64,000 nucleotides of DNA from Fulvivirga sediminis (GCF_016757215.1 NZ_JAESIY010000013.1:99348-163347); one strand, 5' to 3'; numbered from the stretch's first letter, positions 25,143-34,827 are shown. Program-made: numbers and translations. The notes: a model not told the origin generated them from the letters alone.

Positions 25143-26531
25143 CTATTTAAGGCTTTTATTAAATGAATCAAATTGTTCGTGTCTCTCTCTATAATCCGTT
25201 TCCATCTCTGAGTGTGATTCCGGCCCATGTTTTATCTCTTTATTGAGCACATACAACCAGGAGAAAAGTAACAGCATATACACCAGCCCAAATAAAATGA
25301 GAGATGTATACACTTCAGGAGCAGAAACAGCTTTTGAAATACCATCTTCAGTTTTTAACAGGCCATACACCAACCAGGGCTGCCTGCCTCGTTCTGCAGA
25401 GTACCACCCTGCTTGGTTAGCAATTACAGGCAGCACTACAGCAGCCACAAATATTTTCAACAACCACCTTTGATCAAACAGCTTTTTTCTCCACCATAAA
25501 AACAACGCTAAAAGGGTTATGCCAATAAAAAACATACCCAAAGCCACCATGAGGTGATAACTTTGAAACACACTATTCACCGGAGGGTGCTCTTCTTTAG
25601 GAAACTGATCCAAACCTTTTACCTCATAATCAGTATCCCAATCTAAAAGAAAACTTAGCGCTCCGGGCACTGCTATTCCTTTAGTTGTTTCTGTCTCTTC
25701 ATCTACATAACCAAAGAGGTACATAGGTGCATTTTTTTGAGTTTCATAAAGTCCTTCAAAAGCAGCCATTTTAGCAGGCTGATGTTCATAAGCTACATGA
25801 GCACTTTCATGACCAATAAGCGGCTGAAGTAATGAAGCAATAGAAGCCACTACAAGCGCTATCACAAAAGAACGCTTGGCAAATTCCAGATGCTTTTCCT
25901 TTAGAAGGAAGTAAGCGGATACGCTTAATACTAAAAATGCTCCTTGCACATAAGCACCTACTATAGCATGACTAAACCGAGACATAGAAGAAGGATTAAA
26001 CACCATCTGCCAAAAATCTGTGATCACCGCCCTCATAAAACCATTAGAATCCTGCACCAGTTCATAGGCCACTGGCGTTTGTTGCCAAGAGTTAGCCACT
26101 ATAATCCAGAAGCCAGAGAGAACAGAGCCAAGAGCTACCATAGCGGTAGCAAATAAATGAAAGCCTGGCTTCACCTTATTCCACCCAAATAACAGCACTG
26201 CCAGAAACCCAGACTCTAAAAAGAAGGCAAATATACCTTCAGCTGCCAGCGGAGAACCAAAAACATCTCCCACAAACCGGGAATAAGTGGCCCAGTTAGT
26301 TCCAAACTCAAACTCCAAAACAATACCTGTTGCCACCCCTACAGAAAAATTAGCTGCAAACACCTTAATCCAAAATCGGGTGATAACCTCGTACACTTTT
26401 TTGCGTGTGAAGTAATACATAGACTCGAAAATCACCAGTAATAATCCCATACCTATGCTAAAAGGCGGGAAAATATAGTGAAACATAGCGGTGAAGGCGA
26501 ATTGCAGCCTTGAAAGATCTTCAACTGTCAT
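25143..26531 (-). CDS. cydA: Cytochrome bd oxidase subunit I
   Basis: A 462-residue subunit that binds haems b558, b595 and d. Helices begin [20 protein letters not shown] (6-25) with the ligand histidine at about 18, and the quinol-binding loop signature [16 protein letters not shown] is at about 382-397. The quinol loop is of the short form. An 11-base overlap with a small membrane gene upstream, and the cydB start just downstream, make a three-gene unit. No FNR- or ArcA-type site could be read in the upstream region. Confidence 0.96.
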   Translation of the reverse strand: MTVEDLSRLQFAFTAMFHYIFPPFSIGMGLLLVIFESMYYFTRKKVYEVITRFWIKVFAANFSVGVATGIVLEFEFGTNWATYSRFVGDVFGSPLAAEGIFAFFLESGFLAVLLFGWNKVKPGFHLFATAMVALGSVLSGFWIIVANSWQQTPVAYELVQDSNGFMRAVITDFWQMVFNPSSMSRFSHAIVGAYVQGAFLVLSVSAYFLLKEKHLEFAKRSFVIALVVASIASLLQPLIGHESAHVAYEHQPAKMAAFEGLYETQKNAPMYLFGYVDEETETTKGIAVPGALSFLLDWDTDYEVKGLDQFPKEEHPPVNSVFQSYHLMVALGMFFIGITLLALFLWWRKKLFDQRWLLKIFVAAVVLPVIANQAGWYSAERGRQPWLVYGLLKTEDGISKAVSAPEVYTSLILFGLVYMLLLFSWLYVLNKEIKHGPESHSEMETDYRERHEQFDSFNKSLK

Positions 26532-26715
26532 TCTTAGATTTTTTGAAGTAAATAAAAAAGGCTCCTATCCCAAATAGCAGCCCAATAATACCTTTTAATA
26601 TTTTCTTAACAGGAACCTCCCCTATCACCTCAGGAAACAAGGGTAAACGTAATAGCAAATAATACAATGCTATCATTATAAAAACATAGATGAATAATAC
26701 TTTATGCTTTTCCAC
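26521..26715 (-). CDS. Small membrane protein preceding cydA
   Basis: A 64-residue protein with two hydrophobic helices (about 7-25 and 37-56) and a basic end (FKKSKNDS). The start codon is GTG at 26715. It overlaps cydA by 11 bases, so it is almost certainly co-translated with the oxidase. Some bd oxidases use an accessory single-helix subunit (CydX/CydS), but this protein is longer and has two helices, and it precedes cydA. It may be an assembly factor or an accessory subunit specific to Bacteroidota; this is inference. Confidence 0.6.
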   Translation of the reverse strand: MEKHKVLFIYVFIMIALYYLLLRLPLFPEVIGEVPVKKILKGIIGLLFGIGAFFIYFKKSKNDS

Positions 26716-27061
26716 GGTAACTGACAGACTAATTTATTGCGCTAAATTAGATGTCAACCATTAAAACTCCTTGCTAATTCCTGATTATTATTGAAGTGTG
26801 TAACATTCATCACTTAGTAACTATACGGCCCTGTAAATAAACACCTTACAGCCATTTTCCACCTCGCATCACACCTACTCACCCATCGCCTTCATTAATT
26901 TAAATACTCACACATAACAGATAACGATAAAATAAAAACTTAATCCTATTTTGAATATTTCTAAGAGATTATTTTACCATTCACGCATTTGAAATATAAC
27001 AAATAATACTTATCATGTGTTAATAACATGTGAACTGATTAATCACTAAACCTATACCACT
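26716..27061. other. Divergent gap between cyd and Anbu clusters
   Basis: A 346-base AT-rich gap that must hold both promoters. On the plus strand, TTTG (26988-26991) followed after 19 nt by TATC (27011) is a weak promoter for the ATP-grasp gene; a palindrome TGTTAATAACA sits at 27018-27028. Nothing strong is seen for cyd and no gene is supported. Confidence 0.4.
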
Positions 27062-28489
27062 ATGCTTTTTGACACCTATCACTGTAGTGGAAACTACGAT
27101 GAAATGTTCACTCCAGATGGTGAATGCAGAGACCATTATGCTCCCTTCAAAGCCACCCTGGAGCATATGCCTAAGAAGAAACTTTATCGCCTACAACACT
27201 CCACGGGTAAAGCTCAAATGGCCATGGGAATGACCTTTAATGTATATCATGATAATGAAGGACTAGAAAAAATATTACATCTGGATATTGTACCTCGCAT
27301 TATTAGCGGTGCAGAATGGAATAGATTAGAAAAAGGGTTGGAGCAACGCATATGTGCACTAAACCTTTTCTTACAAGACATTTACAATGACAGAAAAATA
27401 CTTAAAGACGGCATAGTACCCAAAGAGTTAATACTCTCCAGCCGAGATTATTTGGAGCCTTGCGTAGGCCTTACTCCTCCTAAGTCTATATGGTGCCATA
27501 TCACCGGCACAGATTTGGTAAGAGATGAAAAGGGCAAATTTTATGTACTGGAAGATAATCTGCGTTGCCCTTCAGGCGTATCTTATTTACTGGAGAGTCG
27601 TGAAATTGTAAAAAGGGCATTCCCTGAGCTATTTAATAAGCTAGGGGTAAGACCAGTATCCGACTACCCCATTAAGTTGCTTAATATGCTACAGTCTCTC
27701 ACAGGAAAAGAACGCCCCACTGTAGGCCTACTCACCCCTGGAGTTTACAATTCAGCTTATTTCGAGCACAGCTATCTCGCTCAGCAAATGGGTGTAGAAC
27801 TGGTAACGGGAGCTGACCTGATGGTGCAAAACCAAAGGGTATATATGCAAACCACCAAAGGTCTCGAACAGATAGATGTTTTATACCGAAGAATAGACGA
27901 CACATTTTTAGATCCCCTCACTTTTAATCCTAACTCACTTCTAGGCATACCAGGAATATTTGATGCTTACAGAGCAGGAAATATTGCTTTTGCCAATGCT
28001 CCTGGCACTGGCGTAGCTGATGACAAAGCCGTTTATGCCTACGTACCGGATATCATTAAATACTATCTGGATCAAGATCCTATTTTAGAAAACGTACCTA
28101 CCTACTTATGCGAAAAACAAGATGACAGACAATATGTGCTGGACAACATCCATAATCTGGTAGTAAAAGAAACCAATGCCGCTGGTGGTTATGGCATGCT
28201 CATAGGCCCCAAAGCAACCGTGGCTGATCACGAAAAATTTAGGGCTCTTATAAAATCGAACCCTAGAAACTATATCGCACAACCTACTCTATCGCTATCT
28301 ACTGTACCAACCATTTCTAAAGAAAATATAGAGCCTCGCCACGTAGACCTTCGTCCGTATATTTTATATGGAGACAAAATAGAGGTACTACCGGGCGCCC
28401 TCACTAGGGTGGCCTTGGTAAAAGGCTCTTTAGTTGTTAATTCCTCTCAGGGAGGGGGCAGTAAAGATACTTGGGTACTATATGAATAA
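27062..28489 (+). CDS. Circularly permuted ATP-grasp protein (Anbu cluster)
   Basis: A 475-residue protein of the circularly permuted ATP-grasp type 2 family (DUF404/DUF407). Visible family elements are VLEDNLRCPSGVSYLLESRE (about 158-177) and the ATP-grasp-like VVKETNAAGGYGMLIGPKA (about 373-391). Members likely form a peptide bond or an isopeptide bond using ATP; the product here is unknown. It begins the four-gene set that continues with the alpha-E, Anbu peptidase and transglutaminase genes, the standard order around Anbu proteasome-like peptidases. Confidence 0.9.
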   Translation: MLFDTYHCSGNYDEMFTPDGECRDHYAPFKATLEHMPKKKLYRLQHSTGKAQMAMGMTFNVYHDNEGLEKILHLDIVPRIISGAEWNRLEKGLEQRICALNLFLQDIYNDRKILKDGIVPKELILSSRDYLEPCVGLTPPKSIWCHITGTDLVRDEKGKFYVLEDNLRCPSGVSYLLESREIVKRAFPELFNKLGVRPVSDYPIKLLNMLQSLTGKERPTVGLLTPGVYNSAYFEHSYLAQQMGVELVTGADLMVQNQRVYMQTTKGLEQIDVLYRRIDDTFLDPLTFNPNSLLGIPGIFDAYRAGNIAFANAPGTGVADDKAVYAYVPDIIKYYLDQDPILENVPTYLCEKQDDRQYVLDNIHNLVVKETNAAGGYGMLIGPKATVADHEKFRALIKSNPRNYIAQPTLSLSTVPTISKENIEPRHVDLRPYILYGDKIEVLPGALTRVALVKGSLVVNSSQGGGSKDTWVLYE

Positions 28490-28490
28490 T

Positions 28491-29471
28491 ATGTTAAGCA
28501 GAGTCGCAGATTCCATTTATTGGCTAGGTAGATATTTGGAAAGAGCAGAAAATTATGCTCGTTTTATTGATGTTAATTACAATCTGATGCTAGACCTGCC
28601 ACCCGGCATGGATGAGCAATGGGAACCGCTCATAGCCGTAACAGGAGATTTAGAAGATTATAAAAAAAGGCACCCTACCTCAGACCGAAAAAGTGCTATT
28701 TTCTTTTTGGCCTTTGATGAGGAAAACCCTAACTCTTTGCTTTCCAGCATATCACGAGCCCGTGAAAATGCCCGAGTAGTAAGAGAGAATCTCAACAAAG
28801 AAACATGGGAAAAGCTCAATGAAGTCTACCTCCAGGCTAAACAAGGCTACAAAGCCAAAATATGGCAAATGGATGACCCCAGAGGATTCTTTATACACAT
28901 AAAATATGCTATTCAGCTGCTTTATGGTATTGCAGACACCACTGTAGCCAGAACAGAAGCCTGGTATTTTAACAGGCTAGGCCAGTATTTAGAACGTGCA
29001 GACAAAACCTCTCGCGTGCTAGACGTGAAGTACCACATTCTACTTCCAGCCCCTGAAGAAGTAGGCTCTCCATTGGACTACCTCCACTGGATGGCACTAT
29101 TAAAATCGGTGAGCGGCTTTAATACTTACAGAAGGGCCTATGGCAAAATAGTACCTCATGGAGTAGTCGAATTTTTAATGCTTGATAAGTTCTTCCCCAG
29201 GTCTACCTTCTTTTGCCTTACAGAAGCCGAAGAGTGCCTTTACAAGATATCTGGCTACTCCGGAAAAGGCTTTAGCAACAGCACTGAAAAATATATGGGC
29301 GAACTAAGATCAAAATTAGAATTTGCAGATATAAATGATGTAATAAACAAAGGATTACACGAGTATATTGACGATATACAAATAAAAATTAATATAATTT
29401 CAAACACTATCCATGAAAATTTCTTTATGACTAGAGATAATCTTGTAGAACAAAAACAGGTAAACGAATGA
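28491..29471 (+). CDS. Alpha-E domain protein (DUF403)
   Basis: A 326-residue helical protein of the alpha-E (DUF403) family. It starts with the family signature MLSRVADSIYWLGRYLERAE (1-20). I chose 28491 because family members begin MLSR; an ATG at 28482 overlaps the stop of the ATP-grasp gene and would add three residues. Its end overlaps the Anbu start by four bases (ATGA). Alpha-E proteins are constant neighbours of the permuted ATP-grasp proteins and are proposed to work with them in peptide-tag synthesis or protein modification; this is not proven. Confidence 0.9.
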   Translation: MLSRVADSIYWLGRYLERAENYARFIDVNYNLMLDLPPGMDEQWEPLIAVTGDLEDYKKRHPTSDRKSAIFFLAFDEENPNSLLSSISRARENARVVRENLNKETWEKLNEVYLQAKQGYKAKIWQMDDPRGFFIHIKYAIQLLYGIADTTVARTEAWYFNRLGQYLERADKTSRVLDVKYHILLPAPEEVGSPLDYLHWMALLKSVSGFNTYRRAYGKIVPHGVVEFLMLDKFFPRSTFFCLTEAEECLYKISGYSGKGFSNSTEKYMGELRSKLEFADINDVINKGLHEYIDDIQIKINIISNTIHENFFMTRDNLVEQKQVNE

Positions 29472-30214
29472 CTTACTGCTTAGGCATAAAAAACAGAGAG
29501 GGAATAATAGGTCTGGCTGATACCAGAATCACCTCTGGTACTGAAACTACGACTTCAAAAAAGGTATTTACAGTAAATAAAAAAAAGCACTCCTTTTTCA
29601 TTATGACTTCCGGCCTACGCTCCGTAAGAGACAAAGCCATCACCTATTTTAAAGAGGTAATTGAAGAACAGGACGAATCCTTCACCAAACTATACAAAAC
29701 GGTAAACAAATTTGCCGATCAAATTAAACGAGTAGCCACAGAAGATCGCGAGTCTTTAGAAAGGGCCGGCATGTCTTTCAACCTGTTCTCCATAGTAGGT
29801 GGACAGTTAGAAAAAGATACTGAACCCAAACTGTACCTCCTCTACCCTCAGGGAAACTGGATAGAAATAGGAGAAGGCACCCCCTTTGTTATTATTGGTA
29901 ATACGGGTTTTGGTAATCCTATTCTTAAAAGAGCCTTACATTTTGATGACGACATGAAATTTGCACTTAAAGTAGCTTTTCTTTCTTTTGATGCTACACG
30001 CATAAGTGCTAATGATGTAGACTTCCCTATTGATACGGTTATTTTAAAAAATAACAGCTTTGATATGATAGAACACCGTTTTGATGGTAAAGAACTAAGT
30101 GAGCTCTCTGATTACTGGAATTCTAACCTTAAAGATGGTATTAACGGACTTTCGGCAGATATACTCAATGAAGCCTTCAAAGCAAAACATGAGAAAACCA
30201 TGAAGATGTTATAA
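29468..30214 (+). CDS. Anbu proteasome-like peptidase
   Basis: A 248-residue Ntn-hydrolase of the Anbu (ancestral beta subunit) family. The sequence begins MTYCLGIKNREG, so removing Met exposes threonine as the N-terminal nucleophile; the canonical aspartate is at mature position 17 (LADTRITSG), with lysines at 30-31 near the Lys33 position of proteasomes. Anbu forms open helical rings and its substrate is unknown. The gene is joined on both sides to the ATP-grasp/alpha-E and transglutaminase genes, supporting one pathway of making and processing peptide or protein conjugates. Confidence 0.93.
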   Translation: MTYCLGIKNREGIIGLADTRITSGTETTTSKKVFTVNKKKHSFFIMTSGLRSVRDKAITYFKEVIEEQDESFTKLYKTVNKFADQIKRVATEDRESLERAGMSFNLFSIVGGQLEKDTEPKLYLLYPQGNWIEIGEGTPFVIIGNTGFGNPILKRALHFDDDMKFALKVAFLSFDATRISANDVDFPIDTVILKNNSFDMIEHRFDGKELSELSDYWNSNLKDGINGLSADILNEAFKAKHEKTMKML

Positions 30215-30218
30215 AAGC

Positions 30219-31061
30219 ATGACACTTAAGGTTCATCATCGTACCAGCTATCATTATGAGGATGCAGTGTTTCTGGATCCTCATTATTTTTATCTAAAAC
30301 CGCAGGTAAGAGCTTATTTAGATTTGAAAGATTTTCAGATAGAAGTATCTCCTACTCCTAAAGGAATAACAGAAAGAATAGATATTGAAAATAACGAATA
30401 TTTTCAGGTGTGGAATCACAACAAAACCAATCACCTCGAAGTAATTGTAAATTCGACTATTTCTCTAAAAGAGTTAAACCTCTTTAATTTCCTCATAGAT
30501 CCTCCTATGCAACTCAACAAAGGCAATATTTATAACAGTAGCGACATTGTCTTTCTAAAGCCTTACCTTACGCAAAGCATTCCTGCACATATAAAAAAGT
30601 TTACCACCAACCTGGCTGAGCAAACCAATTATGATCCTATATCTTTTCTAAATGCTTTGCTAGCAGAAATAAGCCAAAACTGGGACCACACCATAAGGAT
30701 GGAACAAAACATATTACCGGTAGATCAATGTTTTTCCTCGAAAGAGGGCTCTTGCAGAGACTTAACAGCCATGCTCATGGATATGCTCAGAGCAATAGGA
30801 CTGGCAACTAGATTTGTAAGTGGTTATGCCTATAACCCTGAGCTTGCCGAAGGCCATGAGTTACATGCCTGGGCTGAAGTACTACTTCCCGGCGCCGGCT
30901 GGATAGGCATTGACCCAAGTCTGGGTTTATTTACTAATGAGATGTACATTCCTCTCGCCACGAGCTATACCCCAGCCAACACTATGACAGTAAAAGGGCA
31001 CTACAGGGGGCAGGTGAAAGCTATTTTAGACACTGAGGTAACGATCACTGAACAAAATTAA
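30219..31061 (+). CDS. Transglutaminase-like protein of the Anbu cluster
   Basis: A 280-residue protein. The N-terminal beta domain (about 1-150) carries the typical bacterial transglutaminase N region; the catalytic core has the Cys in EGSCRDLTAMLMDMLRA (about 176-192), the His in GHELHAWAEVLLP (about 212-224) and the Asp in GWIGIDPSL (about 227-235). This is a transglutaminase/cysteine peptidase fold, likely peptidase or transferase rather than cross-linking. It lies 4 bases after the Anbu gene and closes the operon. No secretion signal is seen, so it acts in the cytoplasm. Confidence 0.9.
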   Translation: MTLKVHHRTSYHYEDAVFLDPHYFYLKPQVRAYLDLKDFQIEVSPTPKGITERIDIENNEYFQVWNHNKTNHLEVIVNSTISLKELNLFNFLIDPPMQLNKGNIYNSSDIVFLKPYLTQSIPAHIKKFTTNLAEQTNYDPISFLNALLAEISQNWDHTIRMEQNILPVDQCFSSKEGSCRDLTAMLMDMLRAIGLATRFVSGYAYNPELAEGHELHAWAEVLLPGAGWIGIDPSLGLFTNEMYIPLATSYTPANTMTVKGHYRGQVKAILDTEVTITEQN

Positions 31062-31158
31062 AATACAACCTAGAGGCTTTTAGTAACACTTCTTTCATGT
31101 ATTTAGAAGAAGATCAAAGAGTAACATCATAAGGATTGTTTATATTTATTAACCAATA

Positions 31159-31794
31159 TTATAAGATCAGTTTCACCTCATTACGTCCCAGCTTCACCTT
31201 ACCTTGCCTTTCCAGCTGCTTTAGTAAGCGGGAAATCACCTCTCGGGTAGAGTTAAGCTCATGAGCTATTTGCTGATGAGTAACCTCTAACTTATGCGTA
31301 TTTCTGGCGGATGATTTATCAATAAGGTATGTCCAAAGACGCTCATCCATTTTATGAAAAGCAACACTATCAATGGTAGAGAGCAATTCTTCAAATCTCT
31401 CCCTATAGGTGTTCATCACAAAATTCTTCCAGCTCTTATATTTAGTCATCCATTCATCCATAAGGTGAACGGGTAGCTGTATCATATAAGAATCTTCTTC
31501 AGCAATGGCCCTTATCTGACTTTTCTCCTGCGCCAAACAGCATGTAAGCGCTATAGCACAAGTCTGGCCTGGCTGCAGGTAATATAAAAATAACTCATGA
31601 CCATCCTCGTCTTGCCTCAGCACTTTTATAGCCCCTTCATAAAGCAAAGGCATATTTTTAATAAGCTGACCGAAGTCCATAATTTTATTTTCAGACTTTA
31701 CATGAACTATAGTTCCTTTACCCTTTATTTCTTCAACCAACCCGTCCTCATACAATTCCGGAAAATATTCTGATAATATTTCAGCTATCTGCAT
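31159..31794 (-). CDS. Crp/Fnr family transcriptional regulator
   Basis: A 211-residue regulator with an N-terminal cyclic-nucleotide-like beta-roll (about 10-125) and a C-terminal winged helix with THQQIAHELNSTREVISRLLK (about 166-186). A cysteine-rich stretch, ALTCCLAQ (about 76-84), falls inside the sensor domain, but the four-cysteine N-terminal cluster of classical FNR is absent, so oxygen sensing by iron-sulfur is not supported. It is transcribed alone, toward the Anbu operon. Target genes are unknown; the plus-strand gene for a small secreted protein and SulP begins on its other side. Confidence 0.88.
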   Translation of the reverse strand: MQIAEILSEYFPELYEDGLVEEIKGKGTIVHVKSENKIMDFGQLIKNMPLLYEGAIKVLRQDEDGHELFLYYLQPGQTCAIALTCCLAQEKSQIRAIAEEDSYMIQLPVHLMDEWMTKYKSWKNFVMNTYRERFEELLSTIDSVAFHKMDERLWTYLIDKSSARNTHKLEVTHQQIAHELNSTREVISRLLKQLERQGKVKLGRNEVKLIL

Positions 31795-31915
31795 ATATTG
31801 TTATTCTAAAGTAAACTCAATCTTTCACCCAAAATTTATGAACTAAATTAAGGCTTTTACATTTTTTTAAACACTTTTGTACAACCAACAAATCTAAACT
31901 GCGTTACGAACATAC

Positions 31916-32302
31916 ATGCCAAAGAGAAGACACCTTACTCTACGCTTAGTTGCTTTTATTATTTCATTACAAATGTATAATATAAGCGTAAACGTAAATA
32001 CCCCCGTAGCCGGTAAGGATTCTGCAAGCATCACCACTTTCAAGGAAATTGAAACCATGGTAGAGCTAATATCAGAAGTTGTTTTCCATAAGCATAATGC
32101 TATACCTGACTCTCAAAATACAAGCAGCAATATAAACTTTGAAGAAGAAGAGCAAGATCAGATCTCTCATGGATCAGAATATCTTGTCCCTCACCCCACT
32201 TATTACCCTCAGGGTATTATTTACAAAAAAGGTTTGTACAAGGAAAATCTAAGCTTAAAGACATTTTTTCCCGAAGTAACCACACCTCCTCCTGAAGCAT
32301 AA
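31916..32302 (+). CDS. Small secreted protein, unrecognised
   Basis: A 128-residue protein with a positively charged N-terminus (MPKRRHLTLR) and a hydrophobic stretch (about 9-25) that may be an uncleaved signal. The mature part has an acidic run (NFEEEEQDQ, about 74-82) and ends with a proline-rich tail TTPPPEA. I do not recognise it. Short secreted proteins of this style are common in Bacteroidota. It precedes the SulP transporter by about 130 bases on the same strand, but no functional link is shown. Confidence 0.45.
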   Translation: MPKRRHLTLRLVAFIISLQMYNISVNVNTPVAGKDSASITTFKEIETMVELISEVVFHKHNAIPDSQNTSSNINFEEEEQDQISHGSEYLVPHPTYYPQGIIYKKGLYKENLSLKTFFPEVTTPPPEA

Positions 32303-32433
32303 CCTACTGCATCAGATTCAATACAATTACTTAATAATCAAATATTAAACCTTCATAGAATATTATCGGCACTCTGAATTTCTTCAGAGGCGATACTTCT
32401 ATGTCTCTAAAATATATTTATATTCATTCAACC

Positions 32434-33999
32434 ATGAAGAATAACCTATTTTCAAATATTAAAAGCGATTTACCAGCTGGACTGGTAGTGTTTTTAGTAG
32501 CTCTTCCTTTATGCCTTGGTATAGCATTAGCCTCTGGTGCTCCACTTTTTTCAGGGCTTATCAGTGGTATTATAGGAGGTATAGTAGTAGGAGCCCTCAG
32601 CGGTTCTCACATTAGTGTATCTGGTCCGGCCGCAGGCTTAACAGTAATCATTCTCACTGCTATTGATAGCTTAGGGTCTTTCCAGGCCTTATTAGCAGCA
32701 GTAGTTATCGCAGGTATTATCCAGCTTATATTAGGCTTATTAAAAGCCGGTATAGTGAGCCACTTCTTCCCTTCATCCGTAATTAAGGGTATGCTTGCCG
32801 CCATAGGTATAATACTTATTTTAAAGCAAATACCTCATGCCGTTGGTTATGACGCTGATTTTGAAGGAGATTTTTCCTTTTTTCAATTCGATGGAGAAAA
32901 TACTTTTTCAGAATTAACTAAAGCATTGGAGAGACTAGAAATGGGGGCCGTATTAATTTCAACCATTTGCCTGGCCATATTTATACTATGGGAACAGCCC
33001 TTTACTCGCAAATACTCCTTCTTTAAAATTGTGCCTGGCGGGCTAGCAACAGTAGCTGCAGGCCTAATTATCAATCAGGCTCTTATTAATACTGGCTCGG
33101 ACCTGGCTATTACAAGAGAACACCTGGTAAATTTACCTGTAGCCACTGATTTTGATGAATTTTTAGGCTTATTTATTCTACCTGACTGGACTATACTATC
33201 TAACTCAAAGCTATATTTGGTGGCAGTTACAATAGCCATAGTAGCCAGCTTGGAAACATTACTTTGCATAGAAGCGACTGACAAACTAGACCCTTACAAG
33301 AGAATTACATCTACTAACAGGGAGCTGAAAGCTCAGGGTATAGGCAATATTGCCGCCGGACTTATAGGAGGACTCCCTATGACATCAGTAATAGTTAGGA
33401 GCTCGGCCAACTTAGATAGTGGTGCTAAAACTAAGTTATCGGCGATTATACACGGAATTTTACTTTTTGTTACGGTAATTTTCATTCCGAATATTCTAAA
33501 TATGATACCTTTGGCAGCTCTTGCAGCTATACTGCTGGTAGTAGGTTATAAGCTTGCGAGAATTTCGCTCTTTAAAAATATGTATTCATTAGGCTGGGAT
33601 CAGTTCCTCCCTTTCTTAATTACGGTAGTAGCTATTCTGTTTACAGATTTGCTCAGAGGAATAGGAATAGGAATGGCGATATCTATTTTCTTTATACTTA
33701 GAAATAATTATCGTTCTTCATTCAAATTCGATAGTGCTTCCAAAGAAAGTGGAGATGGTAAAACCATTAACATTGCTCTGGCCGAAGAAATGACCTTTTT
33801 AAATAAAGGTAGCATGCTGGTAACATTAAGAGAAATACCTGAAAACTCTCATGTGGTGATTGATGGCACTAAAAGTAAAATTATTGATCATGATGTAAAG
33901 GAAGTTATTCAAAATTTCCAAGAAACAGCAAAACACAAAAACATAAACGTAGAATTAAAAGGTAGTGAAACATGGAAAAAACATATAATAAACTTATAG
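32434..33999 (+). CDS. SulP family anion transporter
   Basis: A 521-residue inner-membrane transporter with about 12-14 helices. The start GLVVFLVALPLCLGIALASG (about 14-33) and GPAAGLTVIILTAI (about 64-77) fit the SulP core; the C-terminal end (about 440-521) is a short STAS-like domain. I chose the ATG at 32434 because the protein then begins MKNNLFSNIKSDLPAGL, the common form. It overlaps the following carbonic anhydrase gene by 28 bases, which argues that it moves bicarbonate (or another anion linked to CO2) rather than sulfate; this pairing is known in several bacteria. Confidence 0.9.
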   Translation: MKNNLFSNIKSDLPAGLVVFLVALPLCLGIALASGAPLFSGLISGIIGGIVVGALSGSHISVSGPAAGLTVIILTAIDSLGSFQALLAAVVIAGIIQLILGLLKAGIVSHFFPSSVIKGMLAAIGIILILKQIPHAVGYDADFEGDFSFFQFDGENTFSELTKALERLEMGAVLISTICLAIFILWEQPFTRKYSFFKIVPGGLATVAAGLIINQALINTGSDLAITREHLVNLPVATDFDEFLGLFILPDWTILSNSKLYLVAVTIAIVASLETLLCIEATDKLDPYKRITSTNRELKAQGIGNIAAGLIGGLPMTSVIVRSSANLDSGAKTKLSAIIHGILLFVTVIFIPNILNMIPLAALAAILLVVGYKLARISLFKNMYSLGWDQFLPFLITVVAILFTDLLRGIGIGMAISIFFILRNNYRSSFKFDSASKESGDGKTINIALAEEMTFLNKGSMLVTLREIPENSHVVIDGTKSKIIDHDVKEVIQNFQETAKHKNINVELKGSETWKKHIINL

Positions 34000-34604
34000 A
34001 AGGCAATAAAAAGTGGGCAGACGAAAAGCTGGGAATTGATAAGGAATTCTTTAAGAACCTTTCAAAAGGACAATCACCAGAATTTCTATGGATCGGCTGT
34101 TCTGACAGCAGGGTTCCCGCTAATGAAATTACTAATACTAACTCAGGAGAAATCTTTGTCCACAGAAATGTGGCCAACTTAGTAGTACACACTGATATGA
34201 ACTTTCTAAGTGTATTGCAATATTCTGTAGAGGTATTAAAAGTAAAACACATTATTGTTTGTGGCCATTATGGTTGTGGAGGGGTACAAACCGCTATGAC
34301 TAACAAAGATGCCGGGCTGGTAAATAACTGGCTAAGAAATATCAAAGATGTGTATGACAAATACCAAGATGAACTGGATGCCATAGAAGATGAAACTGCT
34401 AAGAATAACCGATTAGTAGAACTCAACTCTATAGAGCAGGCATACAACTTGGCCAGAACATCTATCGTTCAGAACGCATGGAGAGAACGCGATCTGCATG
34501 TACATGCATGGGTTTATGGGCTAAGCACTGGGCTCATTACAGAGCTAGGGGTAACTATAAAAGGACCTCAGGATATGCCTTCTATTTATCAATTCAAATA
34601 CTAA
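33972..34604 (+). CDS. Beta-class carbonic anhydrase
   Basis: A 210-residue zinc enzyme that interconverts CO2 and bicarbonate. The zinc ligands and active site are visible: CSDSRVPANEI (about 43-53, Cys and the catalytic Asp-Arg pair), RNVANLVV (about 65-72), and HYGCGGV (about 99-105, His and Cys ligands). It begins inside the end of the SulP gene (28-base overlap), so it is co-translated with the transporter and likely supplies or uses imported bicarbonate for carboxylation reactions. A strong terminator follows. Confidence 0.95.
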   Translation: MEKTYNKLIEGNKKWADEKLGIDKEFFKNLSKGQSPEFLWIGCSDSRVPANEITNTNSGEIFVHRNVANLVVHTDMNFLSVLQYSVEVLKVKHIIVCGHYGCGGVQTAMTNKDAGLVNNWLRNIKDVYDKYQDELDAIEDETAKNNRLVELNSIEQAYNLARTSIVQNAWRERDLHVHAWVYGLSTGLITELGVTIKGPQDMPSIYQFKY

Positions 34605-34613
34605 ATAGAAATC

Positions 34614-34648
34614 AAAAAAAGGGGTGGTAATTACCATCCCTTTTTTAA
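34614..34648 (+). terminator. Terminator after carbonic anhydrase
   Basis: AAAAAAAGGG-tggtaattaccat-CCCTTTTTT: a long A/G and C/T arm pair (34614-34624 with 34637-34646), with T run on the plus strand and A run allowing bidirectional use. Confidence 0.85.
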
Positions 34649-34827
34649 TACTACATTTTCTCCACCCTCTCTAATTCACATTTTCTTTTCATTTAGAATT
34701 TTATGAAGAGTCACTGTAGTGCTTTCCACACTCACCACTATTATATAGTCTTCAATAGCTTAAGAAAATGACTAACCACACCTCCCTCTGATAGAAGATT
34801 TTCGTTTTTTATTAATAACTAAGAACA

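Noticed and set aside
26716..27061. FNR-type binding site upstream of cyd
   Set aside because: No TTGAT-N4-ATCAA or close variant could be read; only loose partial matches.
31159..31794. Iron-sulfur FNR oxygen sensor
   Set aside because: Only a CC pair within the sensor fold is present; the N-terminal cysteine cluster of FNR is missing.
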